64,000 nt of DNA, from assembly GCF_019112545.1 (NCBI RefSeq), contig NW_025064887.1:1284524-1348523 (forward strand). The letters are read 5' to 3'. The position numbers and the translations under genes were made by a program. The DNA comes from Guyanagaster necrorhizus (taxonomy: Eukaryota; Basidiomycota; Agaricomycetes; Agaricales; Physalacriaceae). Below the pieces are notes generated by a model. That model did not search any database, had not been told where the DNA came from, and saw only the letters and a list, made by a program, of their open reading frames with translations. This document shows positions 1 through 10,439 of the stretch, in pieces (within the stretch, counting starts at the first letter, position 1; every line of letters starts with the position of its first letter).

Positions 1-369
1 CATGATGCTCACTGTTCTCTAGGTGAACGCATCGGTTCCCTCCATCACTACAGAAGAGTGAGCGATTTTTGGCTTTTACTGATATGACTTTCATCTCATG
101 GTTGCTTTCAGTGGCTCAGAGACCAGGGAAAGTACAAACGAAAGGTTTTGCTGCCTGAAGAATAAATGCTGCCTATGAATAATCGCCGTAGAGATCACTC
201 TGATGAAAGAGGTCGGAGGTAGATGCTGCTGTGGTAATTAGAATCCAGGCTTTGCAGATACTTCTCTATAGCTGTAACTGGATAAAATATTATCTGCCCA
301 TTGCATTGCACAAAATTGAGACCTGAGTATGGGCCAACCTTTCACCTCTAGCTGAGTTCAAAATTCTTC
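1..369. other. intergenic, no gene recognised
   Basis: No reading frame here resembles a known protein. The stretch directly upstream of the ATG at 370 presumably holds the promoter of the glutaredoxin-like gene. I see no clear TATA box or repeat. Confidence 0.5.
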
Positions 370-774
370 ATGTCGGGTCGACTCCCTCGCATTCCACGGT
401 TCACGCTCTTCTCCGGTCCCAATTGCTCTCTGTGTGATGTTGGCTGTTTATTACATTGTTCGTAAATGATGAACTCAACGGAATCTATAACAGACGGCCA
501 AATCCGAGTTGGCGAAAGTCAGGCAGTTGGTACGAGTTAATACTCATCATACCGTTCACCAGGCCTTGCTGACTTATCGCAGCGCCAATTTCAGCTGGAC
601 ATTGTCAACATCCAAGAACCCGGGCAGGAGAAGTGGAAGCGCAAATACGTTTACTGGATCCCGGCGTTACATCTGGATGGAAAAGAGATAGCAAAGGGTC
701 GATGGGATTCGAGCACGGTCAATCAGGCTCTGGAAGTCTGGGACAAGCAGAAGACGGAGGAGTCGGAGACTTGA
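370..774 (+). CDS. glutaredoxin-like thioredoxin-fold protein
   Basis: Three exons (370-438, 494-529, 583-774) joined by introns of 55 and 53 bp give 98 residues ending at TGA 772-774. The N-terminus reads RFTLFSGPNCSLCD, with a Cys-x-x-Cys motif directly after a beta strand, as in the fungal DUF836 glutaredoxin-like family (yeast YDR286C). It continues with TAKSELAKV, then WKRKYVYWIPALHLDGK, where the Pro precedes the last core strands as in thioredoxin folds, then a C-terminal helix. Length and order fit the family. The protein is expected to act as a small thiol-disulfide oxidoreductase, but substrate and location cannot be read from the sequence. The start is the only ATG in frame with the CxxC exon. 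The next gene begins within about 50-150 bp downstream. Confidence 0.9.
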
Positions 775-805
775 GTCAGACTCCGTCATCGCACCTGTTC
801 TTCAG

Positions 806-1646
806 CGATGTTTTCGCGAGGGGGGGTCCGTATGGATGGGAACCTAGTGGCATCTACGTACGACACAGTCTGGAGGTCTTGGGACACGAGGAAACCAACG
901 ACGTCCCCCAAAATTCGAATAAACATCTATGTTTCAACTGTGGTTCTCCAGACCATTCCGTCTCGTCGTGTCCTAAACACAAGGATCGCGAGTTGATAGC
1001 GATGTCGCGCCAGCTGTTCGAGTTCCTCCAAGAGCCAACGGCCCTGACCGACTTTCGACGGTTGCATCACACAGAAGCGTGGCGTCAGCAGAGACTAGAC
1101 TGGCTGGAGCTTTTCAAACCGGGAGAAGTGAGAGGACAGCTGTTGAGGGAGGCTATTGACCCCGGGGAGGGCGACTGGTTGGAGAATATCGCAATCTGGG
1201 GATATCCCAGAGGCTGGGTTGGTGTCACAGACCCCCAAGCTCTGGTCAGACAGAGAATAATGGACGAATACTCTGACAGTAGCCCTGATGAGCAAGATCT
1301 TTCGGTCGTACTGGGTGAAGACATCTTGGGCGACCGCTCGCAATATTTAAATTTTGACGATTCGGATTCCATGCAGTCTAGCCATGAATCAATATCCTCG
1401 TCTAGCGCTACCTCTCTACCGCGACGGTGGGCTGAGTATCCCAACACCCAATTCTCGTCCGAGCTCTTGCCCATCTATACGGGGATAGCTTTTCCTCCCG
1501 TTGAATTTGAAGGCAGTTCTACGTACACGGATGAGCGTCGTGCCCTTTGGGAAAGTATCATCAATCCCCCAGCATCCTCGTATCCTCCGCCGCCACCGCC
1601 ACCTACATCCAGTCCACCCCCATTGCCTCCTGCTCTTCCTCCGTAG
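806..1646 (+). CDS. CCHC zinc-knuckle protein with PSP proline-rich domain (ZCCHC8-like)
   Basis: The open frame runs to TAG at 1644-1646. A zinc knuckle CFNCGSPDHSVSSC lies near 935-976, spaced C-x2-C-x4-H-x4-C. It is followed by the PSP block (LFEFLQE, GEVRGQLLREAI, WLENIAIWGYPRGWVG). This pairing marks ZCCHC8-type RNA-surveillance proteins, partners of the nuclear exosome targeting machinery. The C-terminus is acidic and Ser-rich, then a proline run. The 5' end is uncertain: no in-frame ATG lies between the glutaredoxin stop (774) and the knuckle, though one lies upstream at 702 inside the glutaredoxin exon. A 44-bp candidate intron (762-805, GTCGGA donor, TTCAG acceptor) would even join the two genes in frame. 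The start given here is the 3' edge of that intron and not a proven start codon. Confidence 0.8.
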
Positions 1647-1774
1647 CATGGCGTGAGAGCTTCCTTGTCAAGACAAAAATGAAGGCCTCGTGCGTGATCA
1701 AAGTCCATGAGGCAGAAACTGTTTGGTTATCGGCTCTATTCAGCTACATAGTGAGATGCATAAACCAAGGGTAT

Positions 1775-4533
1775 CTAAACAAATCTCTCAAGTGCGATGT
1801 TGTCACAAGGATTAGGACCAGGAATATAGCGCTCCACCGCAAGGTGTATATTCAATCCATCATTTTTGAACTTTTGGAGCTCATCAATATGCTCCGAAGT
1901 TAAACTCCAGCTGAGGTCTTCCCCTGTCTCAGGAACAGTCAGGTGAACGGCCTTCAACCTTTTGCTCTTCCACCTCAAAGACACCATATTAAAAAAAGAG
2001 TAGTCGGTAAATTGACGCGTCCCTTCTTCCATTCTGGTGTCACTAATGCGGATGCTTGAAACCACCGAGGAAGGGAAGGAAACCGAACATAGGTAAATCC
2101 TCGCTCATATGCCAGTGGGACGCCAGGTGATCGATGAGGGACTTGAAGACTGGATTGTAGTGTGACCGCCAGCAACGCGTATATAGGTGCAAGAGTTCAA
2201 TGGCCGGGGTAAGCTTAAGGATATCGAACAATATCTCGGTGAAGAGGGCACTATTAAGCGTCAATGAAGTGAGGCTACATTTTGAGCACTGAAGAAGGCC
2301 CAAGAGAGCGGGAAGCGCATCATTAGTGTTCCTCGGAGGAAAGGCAAATTCGTTCCAGCCATGGCAATACCAGACAACAAAGAACGGCGGGTTCCCATGC
2401 GGTGAGATGACGCAGGATTGCTCGGTGGATAAAAGTAGTAGCCATGGGTTTGTGGCAAGTACTCTCTGTGCATTGATAAGGCACGTACAGTGTCTGAACG
2501 GCGCTGCATCCAGGGTGACGGCTGACAAGATCCTAGTGTTCCATCTAGAAGATACCATTCAAAGAAAACATGATCAATAAAAGCACAGGGCATTTTTATG
2601 AGGACATCATTGATAGTGATATGAAGATTCCTGAGGAGAGGAAGAAAGCTTTGCTGAGTAGAGGGATGGGAAGCCAAGCGGTCAATGAGGGCTTTGAATA
2701 TGCGATCGTAGCCGGTGGCCCAGCATCGTGTGGAAAGTTTGAGAGTGTTGATGTGTGGGATGCAATGGAGAATGTCAAAAATAATGTCAGTGAAGATGAC
2801 ATTGGTGAGCTCGAGTGATACGAGAGAACATTGCGAGCGTTGGAGGAGGCTCAGAAGACCTGGGAGAGCGTCATCATGACAAATTTCATCCCCGCTAGAA
2901 ACGACATGTATTTTCTCTAATTGGGGCAAGATTACACTCCGAAATATGGGGCCTTCACATGCCGTGAGATCGCGCAAACTTGATCGAAACGGAGGGGTAA
3001 GGCTAACCGGTGCCAAGGGTGGAGAGCATATCAATTGCATATGAAATGTCTGTAGGTTTGGGCACCACTGAATCATATCAATAACACGACGTACGTGTTG
3101 AGAAGTCCCCCAAGACGTATCGTTGAAGAATGCGATGATATTATTCCATGGCAGTTCGAACTGGGTGCCCTCGTAGTTGCGATGAGGCTCAACAGTATGT
3201 AAAGCGGGGGTGTCCTGGAATGCATCGATATATTGAGGTGTCGATAATTCATGACAATAGACTGTCAGATGAGACAGTTTGTTAGGCTGACAGCCAGGAA
3301 TGTCGGGTAAAAAATGAATAACTCCGCGATCAGGGGTGATGGTTAAGTGCTCCCACCGCTACGACTGAACAATAGTGAGCTGATAGACCGTCCTCTTCAC
3401 CTCGAGAGGAAACCTGTAGCAAAGGGATAACTCCAGGTCCAGGGCAAGGCAGGAAGAGCGCTCCAATGCTACCTTGAACCTAGACACGGGATCCTTCACG
3501 ACTCCACGATCGGCAAGTGATATCTGTGTCCACAAAGTCGGTGTGTTGTTGACAATTTGCCCCCATGGCGAGCATATTTGCCCAAGCTTCCATGGGCCCC
3601 TCAGGTAGTCATTAACACCAGAACGCTTGAAGCAAGAACTGCAGTCGAGAATACACAGATGAAATATGTAAATGAGAATTTTGACAAAAAGTTGGTCGAT
3701 AGGAGCTGATCTTTGCTCTTCGATGAACGACATGTCGGATAGGGACATCATGCCGGTAAGTGGATCGTATATGCCTGCCAGGAAACAATGATCTATGGTG
3801 GAACACAAAACGGGACAGATGCAGCTGTCTGGTGATAGAAAAGTAACTGTTGCATCATAGCTTCAATGTTAAGGACATATAAAAGATTTCTGTTCAAAGC
3901 ACGTACTGGTAAAGAAATGTCGCGTTTCAGTGATGGTGGATCGATGAAAACCAACAACGGCGAATGCCGAGTCAATTTGAATTTAGATGGATGAATTTTC
4001 CGGTTGTCGGCCCCTTTTCCCTTACGTACGTTTTGGCAAGAGTTGCTGTTACTCGTTTGTATGTATTTCCCGTTTTCTGGATAATTTATCGCTTCCCCTA
4101 CCGTCTTCAAACGCTGACGATGAATGTGACATGGATTTGTCTGACTAGGCACCAGCCCAATGACGCGTTGGGTCTTCCGTTCCGTTCTACGGAAACTGAT
4201 TCTACAAGTTCCCCTTACCGACATGCTTGATGTTGGCTGTCAATTCCACAGCACCGGCTCGAGAATCCACTATGTTGGCTGTCGAGTCGTGCCAACGGAA
4301 CGGAATACTGAACCCTGGTCCTTGGTTCACGATCCAGCTTCTTGGAGGAAAGGGATGTATTTGGGCACCGCCTTGGAATGATGATATTCCTTGGCATCGT
4401 AATTGATACCCGGACATATGCGTTTTCTTTCACTAAGTTGGAATGACTGTAGCTCTGCGTCATAGTCGGGAAGCAACAATCGACAGGTCTTTACTTGAGA
4501 ACTAGTATGATCACTTAGGTGAAATCCTATCAC
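1775..4533 (-). pseudogene. F-box/LRR-like gene, broken, with duplicated C-terminal module
   Basis: Read on the minus strand, 3808-3359 carries an F-box-like stretch (APIDQLFVKILIYIFHLC, then PWKLGQICSPWGQIVNNTP, LWTQI), the layout of the expanded F-box family of mushrooms. An upstream fragment DYDAELQSFQLSERK near 4430-4490 matches the usual leader. The frame is broken by TAG at 3359-3361 between VQS and RWEHLTI, where CAG would restore Gln. The same frame then continues to 2261. The expected FF-MVSSRW motif is split by a one-base frameshift near 2555-2562. A second copy of the module follows: DALPALLGLLQCSKCSL at about 2310, against DALPGLLSLLQRSQCSL at about 2860. A second frameshift near 2060-2070 separates it from the true C-terminus, which has FFNMVSLRWKSKRLKAV. 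F-box proteins recruit substrates to SCF ubiquitin ligases. Three lesions argue for a dead gene, though assembly error is possible. The 5' exon structure is unclear. Confidence 0.75.
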
Positions 4534-5148
4534 AAGCTTGTTTCATGATCAGGTGTAAAACTAATGATTTATTTGATAGAGGAAGACACTAAGGCCATGA
4601 ACGGACTGGAAGGGCGCTTCATCCCTGATAGATTACTCTTCCCAGTTAATTGTGCAACAATTCAATGACAATGATAATGATTGACACGAGGCCCTGTAAA
4701 CGTGTCTCTTGGCCGCACAAGAGCGTCAGATGTGGTTAATAAGTAAAAATGTGCATCGTTTAGAGAACATTTCGAAAATCCTTGTTAAGGCGAGAAAGGT
4801 AGAGAAGGACCCCAAAATCTGTTTAGAAGACTAGAAGAAACTAGGCGGCGTAAATGAATCCGATGCGCGGTGCGGCCTTGAGGAAAATGTCCAGGGGCAA
4901 GTAGAATAATTATAATGTCGACAGTTTTCCTCAAGTCTTGCTTGTATTTGATAGGCTGAGAATGACTTCCACTATCAGCACTGGGAACGGTGACACGTTG
5001 CGTTTCTTGGGTGTAAACAACAAAAAGGCTATCGGCCCGGAGCGTATTGCTTGCCACTGCTCTTCCTTCTCGACTTTTGGCCACAGTAACACTAGGCGTC
5101 GGCGCGGACAGATATTTTATTCGAGTCTGAATTCGTGTTATCGCCATC
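4534..5148. other. intergenic, presumed promoter region of DAD3
   Basis: Only short frames with no recognisable similarity. Nothing repetitive was seen. The 3' part must contain the promoter of the gene starting at 5149. Confidence 0.5.
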
Positions 5149-5533
5149 ATGAGCACTACCCTACCCCCACCTCCTTCAGACCCCATCTTTCTCAGCAATC
5201 CATACGCGGACCACCCCAGCCTCACCCCACTTGAAGCAGATGTCTTATGGGAGTACGCAAAGTTGGCTACGAACGTCAAGCAGGTGGGTATCAAATCCTG
5301 TATGTAGACCACTACTTACAAAGGGTCGATTTTAGGTGGCTAGTAAAGCCAAGGGATTATCGAAGGAGCCTGATGAACAGCTGTTGGCGCGCTTGAGGGA
5401 TCTGGAGAAGAAGATGGGGCTCGTATTGACATTGGTGTGTGCATTCTACGGGCCACTTTGACCACAGGCTGACTACAGGTGCTGCGACTAGTTTAAAGCA
5501 TCTATCTGGGGCGTTATCAACGAACAACAATAA
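5149..5533 (+). CDS. DAD3: DASH complex subunit Dad3
   Basis: Exons 5149-5283, 5336-5434 and 5492-5533 encode 91 residues. The Pro-rich start is followed by NPYADHPSLTPLEADVLWEY, then ALAT-like helix residues KLATNVKQ, a coiled segment LLARLRDLEKKMGLVL, and the diagnostic C-terminal TLFKASIWGVINEQQ. Size and order match fungal Dad3, a subunit of the ten-protein DASH/Dam1 ring that couples kinetochores to spindle microtubules. Both introns are short (52 and 57 bp) with GT-AG ends and phase 0. The short last exon (14 codons) is easily missed by gene finders but is needed for the conserved end. The gene looks intact. Confidence 0.92.
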
Positions 5534-5943
5534 ATCGGATACCAATGGATGTGCATCATCGATGACGACAAATCGATTGGGACTTTCTCTTGCATACCAC
5601 ACCTTCTTAGCTCTTCGCTTGTGCACATGTACTCATTGTAACGTTCTCTTCAATATTATTACTCCATTACTGACTTCTATATCTCGCTTCAGACCATGGC
5701 AGCCTTGAAAATACTGCCTATAAAATCTACAATTAGTGACGCAGAATAATATCAGCGCGAAGTTGTTGGTTCGCATACGCTCGCACAATGCTCCTCTTCA
5801 GGTGATGCACGAAGTATGAGATGCGTGTCACTATCAATCTTCTCGCTTGATCAGTGATCCTTGAAGTCCCGTGTTATCTTTCTCCTTGTTCATATAACTC
5901 CCCCAGTCGCTTCGGTTATCGAAGGCATTCCAATTCGCTTACC
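5534..5943. other. intergenic between DAD3 and the GH31 gene
   Basis: No gene recognised. The segment lies between two plus-strand genes and would hold the GH31 promoter. Confidence 0.45.
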
Positions 5944-8819
5944 ATGGTCAAGTTCTCCAGCGGTACGTGGACGGTTGGTCCGCACATATCCGTCAACTGG
6001 GCGACAGAAGTCGTCAAGAGCGAGGCCTTCGAAGATCGCATACGATGTGTGGTGGTAAGCCTGTGGAACTTCTGCGGAACGTTCGCTTACGATGAACGTG
6101 CAGTCGATGAAACCTATCAATCATCGTGGAGATACGCTCAACACACCGACCATTACCATAGAATGCTCTTCTCCAATCCCCGATACCTTTTTCCTTGAGG
6201 CATGTCATTGGAAGTCGCAGCAGCTGACGTCAACTGGACCAAACTATGAAGTATTCCCTGATGTCGACATTGGCAAGCTCGTAGGTTTTATGTACACCGC
6301 CATGCTTGCAAGATCGTCTAAAAATTATTTAACTAGTCCGCGGATCGGCAAGATGGACTGGAAACATCAAAGACCGAGTCAGAGCTCAAGATCGCGACCA
6401 AAACCCTCTCAGCCGTCTTCGATACACGTCCGGGAATTTTAACCTTGACATCAGGTCTCATAATGTCAAGAATCCGACGAGTATCACATCCTTATCTAAC
6501 TACCTCCTCACTCAACTTGGCTGGCGATCTGTGGGATATGTCAAGTACGATACAAACTTGGACCACCCCAATCTCAATCTAGCCGATCCTGACAAGGGAA
6601 AGAAGTGGATGACGATGCAGTTCCAGCTTTCTGTTGGCGAGAAGATACACGGCCTCGGGGAACGATCTGGATCCTTCATTAAGAATGGTCAGGTTGGTTG
6701 TCTTTCATCTCATTCGCACGTCTATGACTCATCGATTCTTCTGTCAGACTGTAGACATGTGGAACGAGGACAGCGGGACGTCGTCTGAGTTAACGTATAA
6801 GAACGTGCCTTTCTATATCAGCTCTGGGGGATATGGGATATTCGTCACGTGTCCAGGTGCCGTGAGCAAAGTGAAAGTGCGTTTTGCGTCTACAGAACAT
6901 CAGCCATATGTTGACCTTCTCACAGGAATTACACGTGTCCATGTATCTGGGCCCTTTGAGAGACTGTCCGTCCACGTTATTCACGGGCCTACACCTGCGG
7001 CCATCATCGAGCGATACACCATGATCACTGGCCGTCCTGCCCTTCCTCCTGCGTGGACGTTCAATCTATGGTTGTCGACATCATTCACGACAAACTATGA
7101 TGAAGGAACTGTGACTAAATTCTTGAAAGGGATGGAGGACCGCGACATATCAGTTGGGGTCTTCCATTTTGATTGTTTTCGGATGAAAGGATTTCACTGG
7201 TGCGACTACGAGTTCGATACCGATTTCTTCCCGGATGCCAAAGGCCAGCTGGCTCGGCTCAAGGAAAAGGGGTACAAGATCTGTGTCTGGATCAATCCTT
7301 ACATAGCGCAAGAGAGCAAGATTTTCGATGAAGGTGTGAAGAAGGGTTACTTTATCAAGAAGCAAGATGGAAACGTGTGGCAGGATGGTTGTTGGGTATG
7401 TCCTTCCGAGTTTATCGCCTGTTCCGTCGTATTTATATGTAAAGCAGCAGGCTGGTATGGCATGGGTGGACTTTACGAATCCCGGGGCATGTGAATGGTA
7501 CCAGTCAATGTTAAAGACTCATGGATATAGGTGTCGACTGCTTCAAGGTGCTATCTTTTCCTGTATGTGTACTATTCACCTGCATTAACGTCGTGCAGGC
7601 CGATTTCGGTGAACGGATCCCCACAGGAAACACGGTCTATTTTGACGGGTCCAACCCAGAAAAAATGCACAACTACTACGCCTTTTTGTACAACAAGGTC
7701 ACATTTGATGTCATCGAGAAGTACAATAGGAAACGTCAAGCCGTGGTTTTTGCTCATTCAGCAACGGCTGGAAGTCAGCGCTTCCCGGTTCACTGGGGAG
7801 GTGACCTGATGTCGACTTTTGAGGCTATGGCTGAGACTCTGCGAGGTGGTATGAGCTTGGGACTTTGCGCATTTGGTTATTGGGCTCATGATATCGGTAT
7901 TTGTGTTGCGTCAGCGCCGCACACTGTTACTGACGTATGCCCAAGGCGGTTTTGGAGGAAAGCTAGATCCAGCTCTTTACAAACGCTGATTTGCTTTTGG
8001 GGCGTTGTCAAGCCATTCCCGTCTTCATGGAAGTGGGAGCTTCCGTGTAAAAATTTTCCGCTGTCATAAAGATAAAGGCTTACTGATACGCAGTACAGGT
8101 TCCCTGGCTTTCTGGACGAGTCCGGTGAAGCGGATGTCGTCTTGAGGAAATCCATCGACCTCAAACTGACCTTGATGCCTTATCTCTTCGTCACGGCGAT
8201 CAAAACACACCAGACAGGGGTTCCTATGATGCGCCCAATGTTCGTTGAATTTCTGGAAGATCCGATGGCTTGGAACGTTGATACGCAGTACATGCTTGGG
8301 TTTAATCTTATGGTTGCTCCCATCTTCAACGCCGAGGGATCTGTGCAGTTTTACGTTCCAGAAGGTAATTGGTACGAAATAATAGATAGGAAGGTCCGCA
8401 CCGAGCCCAAATACTTTACCGAGACTCGCGATTTCATGAGTCTTCCGGGAAGCCTACTTCTGAAGCCTGGTGGCGCTGTTGTCATGGTAAAACCAAATCG
8501 CAGCAGCGGTGGTCGGAAGCTCGCTGTTTACGACTACGCTTCGGATTTTATTGTTCTCGTGAATCCGCCCTCGAAGGAAAGAATGGAAATCGAGGTTGAG
8601 CTCCCGAATTGTGAAGGTGACATTGCGGCACTCTTGAGGGTGGAAGGAAGTTCGAGGACTGGAGTTACGGTGAGTGTTATAAAAGGGACTGTGAGGGGAC
8701 CTTGGAGGGTCAGAATCGTCAACGAAATAGGGATGGAATTTGATGCTGCCGTCACTACTGACGATACGGTACATGTGCCTGTTGATCGTTATTTTTTTTT
8801 TTTCACCATATGGCTATAA
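5944..8819 (+). pseudogene. GH31 alpha-xylosidase (YicI type), apparently disrupted
   Basis: Spliced pieces read as a cytosolic-type GH31 enzyme with no signal peptide (MVKFSSGTWTVGPHISVNW). The N-domain has IHGLGERSGSFIKNGQ and VDMWNEDSGTSSE. The barrel has FHFDCFRMKGFHWCDYEF and VDFTNPGACEWYQS. The nucleophile segment is DCFKADFGERIPTGN, and the acid/base segment is FPVHWGGD followed by MAETLRGGMSLGL. The closest characterised relative by motif is E. coli YicI, which releases xylose from alpha-1,6-xylosides such as xyloglucan oligosaccharides. Three problems appear: a frameshift near 6428-6440 (VFDTRPG into NFNLDIRSH), a frameshift near 7515-7522 just before the nucleophile exon, and TGA at 7987-7989 replacing the conserved Trp of YKRWFAFG. 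The 3' end runs into a poly-T tract at 8791-8803. Either a recent pseudogene or an error-rich stretch. Family assignment is firm, loss of function less so. Confidence 0.8.
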
Positions 8820-10439
8820 ATACTACTAGCGTAAATCTATACTTGTCCAAATTTATAAAAAGAAATATCCCTAGTAACCGCTAGTAACCGGGGCAGGTAG
8901 CGGAAATCAGCACAGATACTATGACATTGAAAGTCCCTGAGCTTTAGAAAATCTTGTACCGTCGTAGCGTCATATTTCCACACTTTTTCCCTTACATATA
9001 TAAGTTAATATTACATCCCGGCATCATAGTTATAGGATATCTAAGGGATACAATGCAAGAGACATTTGCCACTCAATCGCCAGGACAGGCGATGAAGCTC
9101 CTGCGAGCAAAATGAGTCTTTCCCGTGCTTCCTACGTTCCAAGGAAATCCGAGAAAGCTCTCAGAGGTGGGTATGGCGTCTTTATATCTAACTGTAGCGG
9201 TATTATTTTCATGGGGCCGTATGCTGGTGCAACGGAGGAGAAGACCAATGATTGTGACAATTTATTCTCCGAGTTCGTTTATTAAAGAACAGGACAAGAA
9301 CGATACGTCGTTAACAAAAACATCGGCAACAGTATGATTGAATAGGCGACCCTGCAACATGGGCTTTCTGGAGATTAGTACGCGACGCACTCGTCACTGC
9401 CCAAACAGCGGAAGATACGTCATTACGAAGGGACCAGATACGGCTTACAACGACCGATACGTACGTCAACAATCGCGGTAGCAGCAAGCGGAGTATGAGA
9501 CTTTCTGCTCTTTTCTGTGACATATCGTGTCCGATTGTCATCCGGGACTCCAACTCAGTCCTGCCCCTGTCCTTTGCTTCACCAGCATCCCCTAAGAAAA
9601 CAAAGTGATACTGAAGTTAGATGGAAATATGTCTTACCCATCTCTTAAATCTTTCCTGGATTTTCTTGAGAAGGAGAGAGCTCGGGAAGGACGATTTTGG
9701 TTTCCAAGTTCTTGAGCAGCTGTCCCGTCGATTGAATAGTAATTTTTCTCTCGTATCTCTTAGAAATTTCACATTTATAGTACCGCGATGTAATACTACA
9801 TATATATAACCATGGAGGGAAAAGATACGGGAAATAAGGCTCTCGCAGCGGATTTTCTAACCCTAGGGACTTTCAATGTTAACAGTAAGTAAATGGCGCT
9901 TCTGCGACCTCTTACAGTGACAAAGGAAAGTCAGACGAAGTAGCGTGTGTTGAATGTGCATCAGGAATCAGTGTTGGTTTATCTAATGTCAAAAATATGA
10001 GCCGCCGCAGTGATCACAAGCGCAGCCACCATGATTGAGCCTGATTGAGCTTGGCCAGGCAGTTGTGTCACTGTCAGACTCAGCCCTTTACAGCCAGGTG
10101 TGTCAAGTAAAGGATAACTTACTACTATAAGAAACATGTTTTCACCTGGTATTGGTCTAGCCCAGCAGGGGACGTCGAGGTGGAGTCCATAGTCGACTGC
10201 GCTGACGTCATTTTACGCACGATGCCCGGCATGCCGGATTGACCTTTTACTTGTTGGCGTGCGCCAGCAATGTGATCGTTCACTTGCCCCTTGTTCTACT
10301 AACAGGTGTCGGTCCTCTTTCTTTCATTTACCACCACTTCCTATATTCTGTCCCTTTCCTTCTGCCCGCTACTTTTTATAGATCTCTTTTCCAACGAACT
10401 GAAAATATTAGACGGACTCCTCAGCCCAAGCCCCCCTAG
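8820..10439. other. 1.6-kb intergenic region
   Basis: No frame matches a known protein. The minus frame at 9311-9553 looks leucine-rich but has no supported start or neighbouring exons. The right part contains the promoter of the secreted GH16 gene starting at 10440. Confidence 0.45.

Noticed and set aside
1085..1474. Minus frame over the ZCCHC8-like exon
   Set aside because: Shadow of the plus-strand coding region; no independent motif.
9311..9553. Leucine-rich minus frame downstream of GH31
   Set aside because: No recognised domain, no supporting exons or promoter.
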